From positions 181,346 to 245,345 of the forward strand of contig NZ_VYKJ01000008.1 of assembly GCF_008710095.1 (NCBI RefSeq): a DNA stretch of 64,000 nucleotides. Reading direction: 5' to 3'. Of the stretch, positions 49,588-60,782 are shown piece after piece. The number at the start of each line of letters is the position of its first letter. Within the stretch, counting starts at the first letter, position 1. This DNA comes from Affinibrenneria salicis (GTDB taxonomy: Bacteria > Pseudomonadota > Gammaproteobacteria > Enterobacterales > Enterobacteriaceae). The position numbers and the translations under genes were made by a program. The notes beneath the pieces are model-generated. The model made no database searches and was not told the DNA's origin. It worked only from the letters and a program-made list of their open reading frames with translations.

Positions 49588-49905
49588 TCAGTATTCCCAG
49601 GTATCGGGATCGACTCCCATCTGCCGCATAATGATTTTGGCCTCTTCCGGAATTTCATCATTGCGTTCTTTGCGCAAATCTTCATCATTGGGTAGCGGCT
49701 GACCGGTAAAGGCGTGCAGGAAAGCTTCGCATAAGAGTTCACTGTTAGTCGCATGGCGCAGGTTGTTCACCTGGCGGCGGGTACGTTCGTCAGTGAGGAT
49801 CTTCAGCACTTTTAACGGAATGGATACCGTAATTTTTTTTACCTGCTCGCTTTTCTTACCGTGTTCAGCATAAGGACTGACATATTCGCCGTTCCACTCA
49901 GCCAT
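49588..49905 (-). CDS. metJ: MetJ, methionine regulon repressor
   Basis: A ribbon-helix-helix repressor using SAM as co-repressor, 105 aa, same length as E. coli. The DNA-binding strand lies in [20 protein letters not shown], followed by [20 protein letters not shown]. It is divergent from metBL, with MetJ operators in the shared region, so it should control both itself and metBL. Confidence 0.98.
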   Translation of the reverse strand: MAEWNGEYVSPYAEHGKKSEQVKKITVSIPLKVLKILTDERTRRQVNNLRHATNSELLCEAFLHAFTGQPLPNDEDLRKERNDEIPEEAKIIMRQMGVDPDTWEY

Positions 49906-50012
49906 GAGGATACCTTAAAAGATTTTGTCGTTATGAAAACAACGTTTGTCATGAAATGAATACAATTCTAACGGTTATTACGCTGACGCTCAATCTATAC
50001 GCAAAGAAGTTT

Positions 50013-50036
50013 AGATGTCCAGATGTATTGACGTCT
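50013..50036 (+). promoter_or_regulatory. MetJ operator (three met boxes) for metBL/metJ
   Basis: Three adjoining 8-base units resembling AGACGTCT: AGATGTCC, AGATGTAT and TGACGTCT. They lie in the metJ-metB intergenic region 69 bases before metB. Confidence 0.8.
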
Positions 50037-50104
50037 ATAAAAACCCGGTTTACTCTTGAGCCTCTCATTTCAACTCTTCAGCTGTCCCAGTCAGGAAAAA
50101 GCAG

Positions 50105-51265
50105 ATGACGCGTAAACAGGCCACGATAGCAGTTCGCAGCGGTTTAAATAATGATGAACAATATGGCTGCGTTGTTCCACCTATCCACCTCTCCAGCACC
50201 TATAACTTTACCGGTTTTAATCAGCCGCGCGCGCATGATTACTCACGGCGCGGCAATCCTACGCGCGACGTGGTGCAGCGGGCGCTGGCGGAGCTGGAAG
50301 GCGGCGCCGGTTCGGTGATGACCAGTTCCGGTATGTCGGCGATCCTGCTGGTCTGCACCGTATTTTTGCGTCCCGGCGATGTGCTGGTCGCGCCGCATGA
50401 CTGCTACGGCGGCAGCTATCGGCTATTTGACAGCCTGAGCAAGCGCGGCGCTTACCGCGTGGTTTTCGTCGATCAGAGCGATGAAAACGCGCTGGCGGCC
50501 GCGCTGGCCGAAAAACCGAAGCTGGTGCTGATCGAAAGCCCCAGCAACCCGCTGCTGCGTGTGGTGGATATCGCCGCGATCTGCCGCGCCGCGCACGCCG
50601 CGGGCGCGCTGGCCGTGGTGGACAACACCTTCCTCAGTCCGGCGCTGCAGCAGCCGCTGTCGCTGGGCGCCGATCTGGTGGTGCACTCCTGCACCAAATA
50701 TTTGAACGGCCACTCGGATGTGGTGGCCGGCGCGGTAATCGCCAAAGATCCTGAACTCGTGACGGAACTGGCCTGGTGGGCGAATAACATCGGGGTGACC
50801 GGCGCGGCGTTCGACAGTTATCTGCTGTTGCGCGGGCTGCGTACGCTGGCGCCGCGCATGGCGGCGGCGCAGAAGAATGCGCAGTGCCTGGTGGAGTATC
50901 TGCAGACTCAGCCGCTGGTGAAAAAACTCTATCATCCGTCTTTACCCTCGCATCCCGGGCATGAGATCGCGCGCCGTCAGCAGTCCGGCTTCGGCGCGAT
51001 GCTGAGCTTTGAACTGCAGGGCGATGAAGCGGCGCTGCGCCGCTTTGTAGAGTCGCTGACGTTATTCACCCTGGCGGAATCGCTGGGCGGAGTGGAAAGC
51101 CTGATTTCCCATGCGGCGACCATGACGCATGCCGGTATGGCGCCGGAGGCCCGCGCCGCCGCGGGTATTTCCGAAACCTTATTGCGTATCTCTACCGGTA
51201 TTGAAGACAGTGATGATTTAATAGCGGATCTGGATCAGGCGTTTCAGATTGCAGCCAGGGGGTAA
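50105..51265 (+). CDS. metB: MetB, cystathionine gamma-synthase
   Basis: A PLP enzyme making cystathionine from O-succinylhomoserine and cysteine in methionine synthesis. It is 386 aa, as in E. coli. The PLP lysine lies in VHSCTKYLNGHSDVVAG. The substrate loops YSRRGNPTRDVVQ and GGVESLISHAATMTHAGM are typical of the Cys/Met metabolism family. metL follows after 2 bases. Confidence 0.97.
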   Translation: MTRKQATIAVRSGLNNDEQYGCVVPPIHLSSTYNFTGFNQPRAHDYSRRGNPTRDVVQRALAELEGGAGSVMTSSGMSAILLVCTVFLRPGDVLVAPHDCYGGSYRLFDSLSKRGAYRVVFVDQSDENALAAALAEKPKLVLIESPSNPLLRVVDIAAICRAAHAAGALAVVDNTFLSPALQQPLSLGADLVVHSCTKYLNGHSDVVAGAVIAKDPELVTELAWWANNIGVTGAAFDSYLLLRGLRTLAPRMAAAQKNAQCLVEYLQTQPLVKKLYHPSLPSHPGHEIARRQQSGFGAMLSFELQGDEAALRRFVESLTLFTLAESLGGVESLISHAATMTHAGMAPEARAAAGISETLLRISTGIEDSDDLIADLDQAFQIAARG

Positions 51266-51267
51266 GC

Positions 51268-53691
51268 ATGAGTGTATTGGGGGGCGCAGGGCGTCAGCTG
51301 CATAAATTTGGTGGCAGCAGCCTCGCGGATGTGAAGTGCTATCAGCGAGTCGCCGGCATTATGGCCGAATACAGCCAGCCGGGCGATCTGATGGTGGTTT
51401 CCGCCGCGGGCAGCACCACTAACCAACTGATTAGCTGGTTGAAGCTGAGCCAGACCGATCGTCTGTCCGGTCACCAGGTGCAGCAGGCTTTACGCCGTTA
51501 TCAGAGCGACTTGATCGCCGGCCTGCTGCCGGCGCCGCTGGCGGAACCTTTAATCCAGGCCTTTATTTTCGATCTCGAACGTCTGGCCGCGTTGCTGGAC
51601 GGTAAGATCACCGAGGCCGTATACGCCGAAGTGGTCGGGCACGGCGAAATCTGGTCGGCGCGCCTGATGTCCGCGCTGCTGAATCATCTGGATATCCACT
51701 CTTCCTGGCTGGACGCGCGCGAGTTTTTGCGCGCCGAACGCGCAGCGCAGCCGCAGGTCGACGAGGCCGCCTCCCGCCCGCTGCTGCAGCAAATGCTGGC
51801 GCAGCATCCCGGACAACGTCTGGTGGTGACCGGCTTCATCTGCCGCAATAACGCCGGAGAAACGGTGCTGCTCGGGCGCAACGGCAGCGACTACTCGGCC
51901 ACTCAGATCGGCGCCCTGGCGGGCGTTGAAGATGTCACCATCTGGAGCGATGTGGCCGGGGTATACAGCGCCGATCCGCGTAAAGTGAAAGATGCCTGCC
52001 TGCTGCCGCTGCTGCGTCTGGATGAGGCCAGCGAACTGGCGCGTCTGGCCGCGCCGGTGCTGCATGCGCGTACTCTCCAGCCGGTTTCCGGCAGCGGCAT
52101 TAACCTGCAGTTGCGCTGCAGTTATGAGGCGGAGCAGGGCTCGACCCGCATTGAACGCGTACTGGCCTCGGGCACCGGCGCCAGAATCGTCACCAGCCAC
52201 GATGAGGTCTGCCTGATTGATGTGCAGATTGATGAGCGCTATGACTTTTCTCAGGCGCACAGCGAAATTCGTCAGCTGGCGCAGCGTTCGCAAATTAAGC
52301 CGCTGGCGGTCGGCATCCACCCGGATCGTAACCTGCTGCAGCTGTGCTACACCGCAGAAGTGGTGGACAGCGCCAGGCAACTGCTGGAACAGGCGGCGTT
52401 GCCCGGTCGGCTTAGCGTGCGGGAAGGACTGGCGCTGGTGGCCGTGGTCGGGGCCGGCGTCGGCAACAATCCGCTGCACAGCCACCGTTTCTACCAGCAG
52501 CTGAAAGACCAGCCGGTGGAGTTTGTCTGGCAGTCTGAGGATGCCATCAGCCTGGTGGCGGTGCTGCGCGTGGGGCCGACCGAACACCTAATTCGCGGCC
52601 TGCATCATTCGTTGTTTCGCGCGGAAAAACGGATCGGTCTGATCGTGTTTGGTAAAGGCAATATCGGCTCGCGCTGGCTTGAACTGTTCGCCCGTGAACA
52701 GACGAACCTTTCCGCCCGTACCGGCTTTGAATTCATTCTGGCCGGCGTGGTGGACAGTAACCGCAGCTTGCTGAGCTATGACGGACTGGATGTCGATAAA
52801 GTACTGTCCAGCTTTGAAGCGGAAGCGCAGGAGCGGGACGGGGAGGATCTTTTCCTGTGGATGCGCGCCCATCCATTTGATGATCTGGTGGTGTTCGACG
52901 TCACGGCCAGCCCGGCGATAGCCGATCTCTACCTTGATTTCGCCAGCTATGGCTTTCATGTTATCAGCGCCAACAAGCTGGCGGGCGCCTCGGGCGGCGA
53001 TAACTACCGGCAGATCCGCGACGCGTTTGCTAAAACGGGCCGCCACTGGCTGTATAACGCCACGGTAGGCGCCGGTCTGCCGGTCAACCACGCGGTGCGC
53101 GATTTGCGCGAAAGCGGCGATACGATCTTATCCATCAGCGGTATTTTCTCCGGTACGCTCTCCTGGCTTTTCCTGCAGTTTGACGGCAGCGTGCCGTTCA
53201 CCGATCTGCTTGATCAGGCCTGGCAGCAGGGGCTGACCGAACCCGATCCGCGAGTGGATCTGTCCGGTCAGGATGTGAAGCGCAAGCTGGTGATTCTGGC
53301 GCGTGAGGCGGGGTATGACATTGAGCCCGATCAGGTGCGGGTGGAATCGCTGGTGCCGCCGGGGGGAGAAGAGGGGTCGATCGATCAGTTCTTTGACGAC
53401 AGCGAGTCGCTGAACCAGCAGATGCTGCAGCGGCTGGAAGCGGCCAGGGAGATGGGGCTGGTCCTGCGCTATATCGCCCGCTTTGACAGCAACGGTAAGG
53501 CGCGCGTCGGCGTTGAGGCGGTACGGGACGACCATCCGCTGGCGTCGCTGCTGCCCTGCGACAATGTGTTTGCCATCGAAAGCCGCTGGTACCGCGATAA
53601 TCCGCTGGTGATCCGCGGACCGGGCGCCGGCCGGGACGTGACTGCCGGAGCGATTCAGTCCGATTTGAATCGTCTGGCGCAACTGCTCTAG
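51268..53691 (+). CDS. metL: MetL, bifunctional aspartokinase II / homoserine dehydrogenase II
   Basis: A fused enzyme catalysing the first and third steps of the aspartate pathway, expressed for methionine synthesis and not feedback-inhibited by Thr. It is 807 aa. The N-terminal kinase begins LHKFGGSSLADVKCYQ and has GRNGSDYSATQIGALAG. A central linker follows, then the dehydrogenase domain with NAD motif IVFGKGNIGSRWLELF, NKLAGASGG and GIFSGTLSWLF. metB and metL form the operon under MetJ. Confidence 0.97.
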   Translation: MSVLGGAGRQLHKFGGSSLADVKCYQRVAGIMAEYSQPGDLMVVSAAGSTTNQLISWLKLSQTDRLSGHQVQQALRRYQSDLIAGLLPAPLAEPLIQAFIFDLERLAALLDGKITEAVYAEVVGHGEIWSARLMSALLNHLDIHSSWLDAREFLRAERAAQPQVDEAASRPLLQQMLAQHPGQRLVVTGFICRNNAGETVLLGRNGSDYSATQIGALAGVEDVTIWSDVAGVYSADPRKVKDACLLPLLRLDEASELARLAAPVLHARTLQPVSGSGINLQLRCSYEAEQGSTRIERVLASGTGARIVTSHDEVCLIDVQIDERYDFSQAHSEIRQLAQRSQIKPLAVGIHPDRNLLQLCYTAEVVDSARQLLEQAALPGRLSVREGLALVAVVGAGVGNNPLHSHRFYQQLKDQPVEFVWQSEDAISLVAVLRVGPTEHLIRGLHHSLFRAEKRIGLIVFGKGNIGSRWLELFAREQTNLSARTGFEFILAGVVDSNRSLLSYDGLDVDKVLSSFEAEAQERDGEDLFLWMRAHPFDDLVVFDVTASPAIADLYLDFASYGFHVISANKLAGASGGDNYRQIRDAFAKTGRHWLYNATVGAGLPVNHAVRDLRESGDTILSISGIFSGTLSWLFLQFDGSVPFTDLLDQAWQQGLTEPDPRVDLSGQDVKRKLVILAREAGYDIEPDQVRVESLVPPGGEEGSIDQFFDDSESLNQQMLQRLEAAREMGLVLRYIARFDSNGKARVGVEAVRDDHPLASLLPCDNVFAIESRWYRDNPLVIRGPGAGRDVTAGAIQSDLNRLAQLL

Positions 53692-53700
53692 GCTATATTT

Positions 53701-53720
53701 GCCGGGCGCTTGCGCCCGGC
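53701..53720 (+). terminator. Hairpin after metL
   Basis: GCCGGGCG-CTTG-CGCCCGGC, a perfect 8-bp GC stem 9 bases after the metL stop. No T-run follows, so it is a weak or Rho-assisted end. Confidence 0.45.
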
Positions 53721-53946
53721 ATCGGCCATCTGGCGCGAATTCGCGTCGTTTCCTTCATCCCCGTTCCCTGCGTGTCGTTTATTGCATTTCAGCCGTCGCG
53801 GGCGGATTGTTTCCGCCTGTCGCCGTCGTGCCGCGTTCCGCTGTTTCTCCACGACATGAATTTTCTTCAGCTAGTATGAATAATCATCAGTACCGATCGA
53901 TGCCAAAAGCATTGACTGATCGGGCCGATTCCGTCATTTTCTATTT

Positions 53947-53970
53947 AGACGTCTAAACGTGTAGACGTTC
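53947..53970 (+). promoter_or_regulatory. MetJ operator (three met boxes) for metF
   Basis: Three adjoining 8-base units: AGACGTCT (a perfect met box), AAACGTGT and AGACGTTC, ending 41 bases before metF. The rest of the 320-base metL-metF gap (53721-53946) shows nothing I can assign. Confidence 0.85.
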
Positions 53971-54005
53971 ATGAATAACAACAACGACGGCGATCGACGA
54001 GGTAG

Positions 54006-54911
<906 letters not shown>

Positions 54912-55003
54912 TTCCAGGCCGCGCGCCGTTTCCTGCTTTTCACCGGCCCGGGTATCGACGGGCCTCCGTTTTATCCGCCTATTCTGTTTCCCCGCCTTGT
55001 CCG

Positions 55004-55915
55004 TCAGCGGCAGGCCTGCGCGTATTGTCCCGGAGTGACGCCAAAGCTGGCGCGAAAACAATGCGTCAAATGGCTTTGATCGCAAAAGCCGACGCTGACC
55101 GCCGTCTGCGTCGCCGTCATGCCGTTTGCCAGATGCTCTTTGGCCGCCCGCAGACGCGTCTGGTTGATATAGGCATGTACCGTCATTCCTGTTTTTTTAT
55201 GAAACGAGCGCATGAAATGATATTCGCTCAGACCGGCGGCATCCGCGACCTGGTCAATCGTCAGACGCTGGTCGAAACAGGCGTGAATCAGTTCCAGGGC
55301 GCGGCGCACGTCGGCGCCGGGTTGCGCTTTTATCCGGCCGCTTTTGGTCAACTGGCCGTAGCGGTCGATCAGCGCCGCCATAGCGTCAATCAACGCCGTT
55401 TGCTTTTCCAGCGGATCGCGCGCGGTTTCAATGACCTGATGCGCTCGCGTCAGGTGACGGGCCAGCGCCGCATCCTTGCGCAGGTGCCGGCAGCCGAAAT
55501 CCAGCCCGGTCACGTGGGTATCGAACAGTTCTTCGGCCACCCTTTCAAGCACGCCGGCCGCCGGATAAAACGCCCGATACGCCCACATGCCGATGTTCCG
55601 CTCGGCTTCTCCCGTATGCACTTCGCCGGGCGGGATAATCATTACCGTACCCGGCACCGCGACTCCCGTCTTGCGCGAGATGCTATGGCGTTGAGCGCCG
55701 CGCTCGAAGGCGGCGATAACGAATTCGTCATGACTGTGCGCCGGGTAGCGATGAGAGTAAAACACCGCCCGCAGCAGTTCGGTATCGTGGCCGATATCGC
55801 GATCGCGCCATAGCCGGATATCTTCTGGCGGCGCCGGGCGTTTAACGCTGTGCGATGGCGAGATAGCCGTCTTGCCATTGAGCAGGATCTTACAATCTTT
55901 CACATCTTCATTCAT
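55004..55915 (-). CDS. AraC-family transcriptional regulator, probably of azlCD
   Basis: A 303-aa regulator with an N-terminal AraC-type cupin ligand domain (YPAHSHDEFVIAAFERGAQR; IIPPGEVHTG) and a C-terminal double helix-turn-helix (LTIDQVADAAGLSEYHFMRS and AVSVGFCDQSHLTHCFRASF, ending FGVTPGQYAQ). It is divergent from azlC with a gap of 93 bases, the usual arrangement of AraC regulators with azlCD-type exporters. The ligand is probably an amino acid; inferred. Confidence 0.9.
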   Translation of the reverse strand: MNEDVKDCKILLNGKTAISPSHSVKRPAPPEDIRLWRDRDIGHDTELLRAVFYSHRYPAHSHDEFVIAAFERGAQRHSISRKTGVAVPGTVMIIPPGEVHTGEAERNIGMWAYRAFYPAAGVLERVAEELFDTHVTGLDFGCRHLRKDAALARHLTRAHQVIETARDPLEKQTALIDAMAALIDRYGQLTKSGRIKAQPGADVRRALELIHACFDQRLTIDQVADAAGLSEYHFMRSFHKKTGMTVHAYINQTRLRAAKEHLANGMTATQTAVSVGFCDQSHLTHCFRASFGVTPGQYAQACR

Positions 55916-56008
55916 ATAAGCTACCTTCGAAACCCGCCGTCAGTGGGGCGGCGACGGGTATTTTTCATCGCGGACCAACAGATTACGTTTAATCATAATG
56001 GAGATAGT

Positions 56009-56746
56009 ATGCGTGAGCCAGACACCTTCGCGCAGCGGCGAAATGCTTTTCTGGCCGGGGTCATTGCCTGCGGCCCAACGATTCTGGGGTATGCCAGTAT
56101 TGGCTTCGCTGCCGGCGCCATCGGTTCGATTTCCGGTTTTTCCTGGGTAGAGATCACGCTGCTGGCGGCGCTGATTTATGCCGGGTCGGCCCAGTTTCTC
56201 TTCTATTCCCTGTGGAGCAGCGGCGCGGGTTCCATGGCGATTGTGCTGGCGATTGCGCTGGTCAACATCCGTTATTTGCTGATGAGCTCTTATCTGGCGC
56301 GTTTCTTTGCGGCTTTGCCGACCGGGCAAAAATTTATCAGCGGCATGCTGCTGACCGATGAAACCTTCGGCGTGGCGGCGCAGTACGCGGGCAAACACGG
56401 CCGGATCCCATTCTGGTGGATGCTGGGATTGAACATTACCGCTTACGCCAGTTGGATCAGCGCCAATATTGCCGGCGCCGCCTTTGCCAGCGTGATACCG
56501 GTAGAGATCTCACACCGGCTGGGCTTCAGCCTGACGACGATGTTTATTGGTCTGCTGGCCCTCAACTATTCCGGCAGCGCGCAGAAAAAACTGGAGCTGG
56601 TCGCGATGGGGCTGTCGGCGGCCACGGTGTTGGTCACGCTGGGCGTGCTGGATATGAATATATCGATTCTGGTCGCTACGGCCGTTGCGGCCACGGTATG
56701 CGCAACGCTGCTGCGTCTGTATCCTGCGCTGCGGAGTAAAGCATGA
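56009..56746 (+). CDS. azlC: AzlC, amino-acid export permease subunit
   Basis: Large subunit of an AzlCD/YgaZH-type branched-chain amino acid exporter, 245 aa with about seven or eight spans. The start at 56009 has GGAG 5 bases upstream. The family pattern is present: GVIACGPTILGYASIGFAAG, ALIYAGSAQFLFYSLW and LVNIRYLLMSSYLA. The stop overlaps azlD by 4 bases. Confidence 0.93.
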   Translation: MREPDTFAQRRNAFLAGVIACGPTILGYASIGFAAGAIGSISGFSWVEITLLAALIYAGSAQFLFYSLWSSGAGSMAIVLAIALVNIRYLLMSSYLARFFAALPTGQKFISGMLLTDETFGVAAQYAGKHGRIPFWWMLGLNITAYASWISANIAGAAFASVIPVEISHRLGFSLTTMFIGLLALNYSGSAQKKLELVAMGLSAATVLVTLGVLDMNISILVATAVAATVCATLLRLYPALRSKA

Positions 56747-57057
56747 TGCCTTCGTTACTGATAACCATACTTGCCTGCGCGCTGGTCACGTTGGTGATTC
56801 GCGCCCTGCCGATCGTCTTCCTCGCCGGCATTCGCCTGCCGGGGTTTGTTTATGCCTGGCTGAGTTTTGTGCCTTCCGGCATTATGGTCGCCCTTGTGGC
56901 GCTGGAGCTGGTCAAGCTGTCCGTTCGCGACGGCGGCGCGTTGGCGCCGATCAGCTCCGCCGCGCTGGCCGCGCTGGCGGCGATCATGACGAAGAGCTTG
57001 TTTACCACGGCGCTGGTGGGCGTAGGCGGCTATCTGCTGTGGTTTGTTTTCACTTAA
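56743..57057 (+). CDS. azlD: AzlD, small subunit of the AzlCD exporter
   Basis: A 104-aa membrane protein with about four spans (VTLVIRALPIVFLAG; FVPSGIMVALVALELV). It is coupled to azlC by an ATGA overlap. Such pairs export branched-chain or related amino acids; in this window they stand apart from the liv importer at the left edge. Confidence 0.9.
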   Translation: MMPSLLITILACALVTLVIRALPIVFLAGIRLPGFVYAWLSFVPSGIMVALVALELVKLSVRDGGALAPISSAALAALAAIMTKSLFTTALVGVGGYLLWFVFT

Positions 57058-57561
57058 GTTAGTCTTATTAATACCGTCCGTTGCGCAGCGTCATGCGGGC
57101 GGACGTCTTACCACGAAATGTTCCTCCGGGCGAACCGGTCCGCGCAGATTGCCTGTTTAATGGCGCTCTCCCGCTAATTTCATGATTGATAAACAGTTAA
57201 CGTCGTCGATACCCGTCCAGCCTGGCCGGTCGTCTTCGTCATCCGCTTATCGTTCTCGGCGCCGGATAAAATGCTGCCGTTCCCCAATTGCCTGAATTCG
57301 CCAGCTCACTCATTATAACGGGGCGAAGGATTGGCAGAGTCGGAGGGGGCAAGCGTCGGATAATGAAAAAGCGATAACGGTTTTATTAGCAAATAGTGCA
57401 TCGGTGGTAACATCGTGCTATTGCTCGCTACGGCGGGTATAAAGCAATCAGCGGGACGGATTTCCGTTGCTGGCGGGTGAATATAATTAAACCCTCTAAA
57501 TTGTAAGTCAATTTTTATTCGGCGTATGTCGCTTTGCTGTTCTGTGTTTACATTAGATGTT
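57058..57561. other. Intergenic region between azlD and the oxyR operator
   Basis: About 500 bases with no gene. E. coli encodes the OxyS RNA divergently from oxyR here. A minus-strand transcript starting near 57535 is conceivable: a TAATGT-like -10 follows the operator, and a CAGC..ACGGA/TCCGT..GCTG hairpin lies around 57452-57475. I cannot recognise conserved OxyS sequence, so no ncRNA is called. Confidence 0.4.
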
Positions 57562-57596
57562 GATAGGGAAAATCGTTCATTGCTATCCTACCTATC
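57562..57596. promoter_or_regulatory. OxyR operator upstream of oxyR
   Basis: A region with GATAGGG at the left, GCTATCC in the middle and CCTATC at the right closely follows the E. coli oxyR-oxyS operator (ATAG/CTAT elements, with the CGTTCATTGCTAT core). It ends about 31 bases before the oxyR start and should mediate autoregulation. Confidence 0.7.
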
Positions 57597-57627
57597 GTTA
57601 TGGACTATCGTGGTCTGGAGCTAAAAA

Positions 57628-58545
57628 ATGAATATTCGGGACTTAGAGTATCTGGTGGCGTTAGCAGAGCATCGCCACTTCCGGCGGGCGGCAGATTCAT
57701 GTCACGTTAGTCAGCCTACGTTAAGCGGGCAAATCCGTAAGCTGGAAGATGAACTGGGCGTGATGTTGCTGGAGCGCACCAGCAGAAAAGTATTGTTTAC
57801 CCAGGCCGGTTTGCTGCTGGTTGAACAGGCGCGAACCGTACTGAGGGAAGTCAAGGTGCTCAAGGAGATGGCCAGCCAGCAGGGAGAGACGATGTCCGGG
57901 CCGCTGCATATCGGCCTGATCCCCACCGTCGGGCCTTATTTGCTGCCGCAAATCATTCCGATGCTACACCGTACTTTCCCGAAGCTGGAAATGTATTTAC
58001 ACGAAGCGCAAACCCATCAGCTGCTGGTTCAGCTTGATAGCGGCAAGCTCGACTGCGCTATTCTGGCGCTGGTCAAAGAGTCCGAGTCTTTCATCGAAGT
58101 GCCGCTGTTTGATGAACCGATGAAGCTGGCCATCTACCAGGATCATCCCTGGTCCAATCGGGAGCGGGTGGCGATGTCCGATCTGGCGGGCGAAAAGTTG
58201 CTGATGCTGGAAGACGGGCACTGCCTGCGCGATCAGGCGATGGGTTTTTGCTTCCAGGCCGGCGCCGATGAGGACACGCATTTTCGCGCCACCAGTCTGG
58301 AGACGCTGCGCAATATGGTGGCGGCAGGCAGCGGCATCACGCTGCTGCCGTCGCTGGCGGTGCCGCAGGAGCGGGAGCGGGACGGCGTATGCTACCTGAC
58401 CTGCTACAAGCCCGAACCTAAACGGACCATCGCGCTGGTTTATCGCCCCGGCTCCCCGCTGCGTGGACGTTATGAGCAACTGGCCGAGGCGATTCGAGAG
58501 CACATGCAGGTCTATATGGACAGCGCGTTAAAACAGGCGGTTTAA
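57628..58545 (+). CDS. oxyR: OxyR, hydrogen-peroxide-sensing LysR regulator
   Basis: A LysR-type activator of the peroxide regulon. It is 305 aa, as in E. coli. The N-terminal helix-turn-helix spans ~17-40 ([20 protein letters not shown]). The redox pair C199 and C208 is present ([16 protein letters not shown]), so disulphide sensing should work. It overlaps the convergent sthA by 18 bases. In E. coli argH precedes oxyR; here azlCD does. Confidence 0.98.
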   Translation: MNIRDLEYLVALAEHRHFRRAADSCHVSQPTLSGQIRKLEDELGVMLLERTSRKVLFTQAGLLLVEQARTVLREVKVLKEMASQQGETMSGPLHIGLIPTVGPYLLPQIIPMLHRTFPKLEMYLHEAQTHQLLVQLDSGKLDCAILALVKESESFIEVPLFDEPMKLAIYQDHPWSNRERVAMSDLAGEKLLMLEDGHCLRDQAMGFCFQAGADEDTHFRATSLETLRNMVAAGSGITLLPSLAVPQERERDGVCYLTCYKPEPKRTIALVYRPGSPLRGRYEQLAEAIREHMQVYMDSALKQAV

Positions 58546-59928
58546 CCCATTGAGCGCGGCTACCCGATAAGCCTCCGCCATCGTCGGGTAGTTGAAGGTA
58601 GTATTAACGAAGTACTCGATAGTATTACCTGCGCCTTTTTGTTCCATGATGGCCTGGCCGATGTGGATAATTTCGGCCGCGCGTTCGCCGAAACAGTGAA
58701 TGCCGAGGATCTCCTTGCTCTCACGGTGGAACAGAATCTTCAGGCTGCCGACGTTCATTCCGACTATTTGCGCGCGCGCCAGATGTTTGAACTGCGCTCG
58801 TCCCACCTCATAGGGCACTTTCATCGTAGTCAGCTCCTGTTCGGTTTTGCCGACAGAGCTGATTTCCGGAATGGTGTAGATCCCGGTCGGGATATCGGCC
58901 ACCAGATGCGCATTGGTTTCCCCGGTCAGAATGGTTTGCGCCGCGATACGGCCCTGGTCGTAGGCTGCGGAGGCCAGGCTGGGGTAGCCGATTACGTCGC
59001 CAACGGCGTAAATATGGGCCAGCGCCGTTTGATACAGACTGTTGACCTTGATCTGTCCCCGGCTGTCGGTCTGCAGTCCGATATTTTCCAGACCCAGCGT
59101 CTCGGTATTGCCGGTGCGGCCGTTGGCGTACAGCAGGCAGTCGGCCTTCATTTTCTTGCCTGACTTCAGGTGCACCACCACGCCGTCGTCCATCCCTTCG
59201 ATCTGTTCAAACTCTTCGTTATGCCGGATCACTACGCCGTTGTTCCAGAAGTGGTAGGACAGCGCGTCGGACATCTCCTGATCGAGGAAAGCCAGCAGAC
59301 GATCGCGGGTGTTGATCAGGTCCACTTTCACGCTCAGTCCCCGGAAAATTGACGCATATTCGCAGCCAATCACTCCGGCGCCGTAAATGATCACATGCTG
59401 GGGCTCGTGGTCGAGCTGCAGGATGGAATCGCTGTCATAGATGCGCGGATGGTCGAAGTCTACGCCGGCGGGATGGTAGGGACGAGAGCCGCTGGCGATA
59501 ATGATGCTGGCGGCGGTCAACGTTTCGCGCGTGCCGTCGGGGTAGTGGATGGCGACCGTATGCGGATCGATAAAGCGGGCCTCGCCGGAGTAGATGCGAC
59601 ACTGATTCCGCTCATAGAATCCCTGGCGCATGCGGGTTTGCTGGCTGATAACGCTGTCGGCGTGGCGCAGGATATCGGAAAAGGAACTGCTGATAATGCG
59701 GGCATTGTCGCTGTATAGCGGGTTTTGATTAAATTCGATAATGCGGCTGACGGCGTGGCGCAGCGCTTTGGAGGGGATGGTGCCCCAGTGGGTGCAGCCG
59801 CCGCCCACGTTATAGTGACGTTCAATCACCGCCGTGCGCGCGCCTTTCTTCGCCAGCCCCATCGCGGCTCCTTCGCCTCCCGGACCGGAACCAATGATAA
59901 TTGCATCGTAATCGAAATGTTGTTGCAT
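58528..59928 (-). CDS. sthA: SthA, soluble pyridine nucleotide transhydrogenase
   Basis: An energy-independent FAD enzyme transferring hydride mainly from NADPH to NAD+. It is 466 aa, as in E. coli. FAD motif [17 protein letters not shown] motif [14 protein letters not shown] and [13 protein letters not shown] are typical. It keeps only one of the two redox cysteines of related lipoamide dehydrogenases ([13 protein letters not shown]), as expected for SthA. Its 3' end overlaps oxyR. The ribosome site is weak. Confidence 0.97.
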   Translation of the reverse strand: MQQHFDYDAIIIGSGPGGEGAAMGLAKKGARTAVIERHYNVGGGCTHWGTIPSKALRHAVSRIIEFNQNPLYSDNARIISSSFSDILRHADSVISQQTRMRQGFYERNQCRIYSGEARFIDPHTVAIHYPDGTRETLTAASIIIASGSRPYHPAGVDFDHPRIYDSDSILQLDHEPQHVIIYGAGVIGCEYASIFRGLSVKVDLINTRDRLLAFLDQEMSDALSYHFWNNGVVIRHNEEFEQIEGMDDGVVVHLKSGKKMKADCLLYANGRTGNTETLGLENIGLQTDSRGQIKVNSLYQTALAHIYAVGDVIGYPSLASAAYDQGRIAAQTILTGETNAHLVADIPTGIYTIPEISSVGKTEQELTTMKVPYEVGRAQFKHLARAQIVGMNVGSLKILFHRESKEILGIHCFGERAAEIIHIGQAIMEQKGAGNTIEYFVNTTFNYPTMAEAYRVAALNGLNRLF

Positions 59929-60120
59929 CGCAGGATAAGCCTTTTAAACAAAGTAATAACATTATTGTAATATCGGCCAAATGATAACCTAATCATCCCT
60001 GATGTGGGCAGGGAAAAATTGCGCGCTTTTTTAATCTGGCAAGGTTTGCCTCACTGTACCGGCGCTAAAGTTTGCTATAGTGCCTTTCTGGAAAGGAGAG
60101 CAGCAGATTTAGGCAAGATA

Positions 60121-60762
60121 ATGGGTGTCAGAGCACAACAAAAAGAGCGGACGCGTCGCTCTCTGATTGAGGCCGCATTTAGCCAACTGAGTGCGGAACG
60201 GAGTTTCGCCAGCCTCAGCCTGCGCGAAGTGGCGCGGGAAGCCGGCATTGCTCCGACCTCGTTCTATCGTCATTTTCGCGATGTGGACGAACTTGGGCTG
60301 ACAATGGTGGATGAGAGCGGTCTGATGCTGCGCCAGTTGATGCGTCAGGCGCGTCAACGCATAGCCAAAGGCGGCAGCGTAATTCGTACCTCGGTGTCCA
60401 CTTTTATGGAATTTATCGGCAATAACCCGAATGCGTTTCGTCTGCTGCTGCGCGAACGTTCCGGCACGTCGGCCGCTTTTCGCGCTGCGGTGGCGCGCGA
60501 GATTCAGCATTTTATCGCTGAGCTGGCCGACTACCTGGAGCAGGAAAATCAATTGCCCAGAGGGTTTGCCGAAGCGCAGTCGGAAGCGATGGTCATCATC
60601 GTCTTCAGCGCCGGGGCAGAGGCGCTGGATGTCGGTCTGGAACAGCGGCGCGAGCTGGAAGAACGGCTGGTGCTGCAGTTGCGCATGATCTCAAAGGGGG
60701 CGTATTACTGGTACCGAAGGGAGCAGGAACGGCAACATGATAAGGACGTCAGCGTACCTTAA
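60121..60762 (+). CDS. fabR: FabR, TetR-family repressor of unsaturated fatty acid synthesis
   Basis: A repressor of fabA and fabB that responds to the unsaturated/saturated acyl-ACP or acyl-CoA ratio. The ATG at 60121 (213 aa, [14 protein letters not shown]) matches the family; the frame is open 39 codons upstream but without homology. The TetR helix-turn-helix is [20 protein letters not shown]. It is divergent from sthA and followed by a repeat element, then yijD, whereas in E. coli yijD follows directly. Confidence 0.97.
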   Translation: MGVRAQQKERTRRSLIEAAFSQLSAERSFASLSLREVAREAGIAPTSFYRHFRDVDELGLTMVDESGLMLRQLMRQARQRIAKGGSVIRTSVSTFMEFIGNNPNAFRLLLRERSGTSAAFRAAVAREIQHFIAELADYLEQENQLPRGFAEAQSEAMVIIVFSAGAEALDVGLEQRRELEERLVLQLRMISKGAYYWYRREQERQHDKDVSVP

Positions 60763-60782
60763 TCGTTCACCGCGCTATGCTT

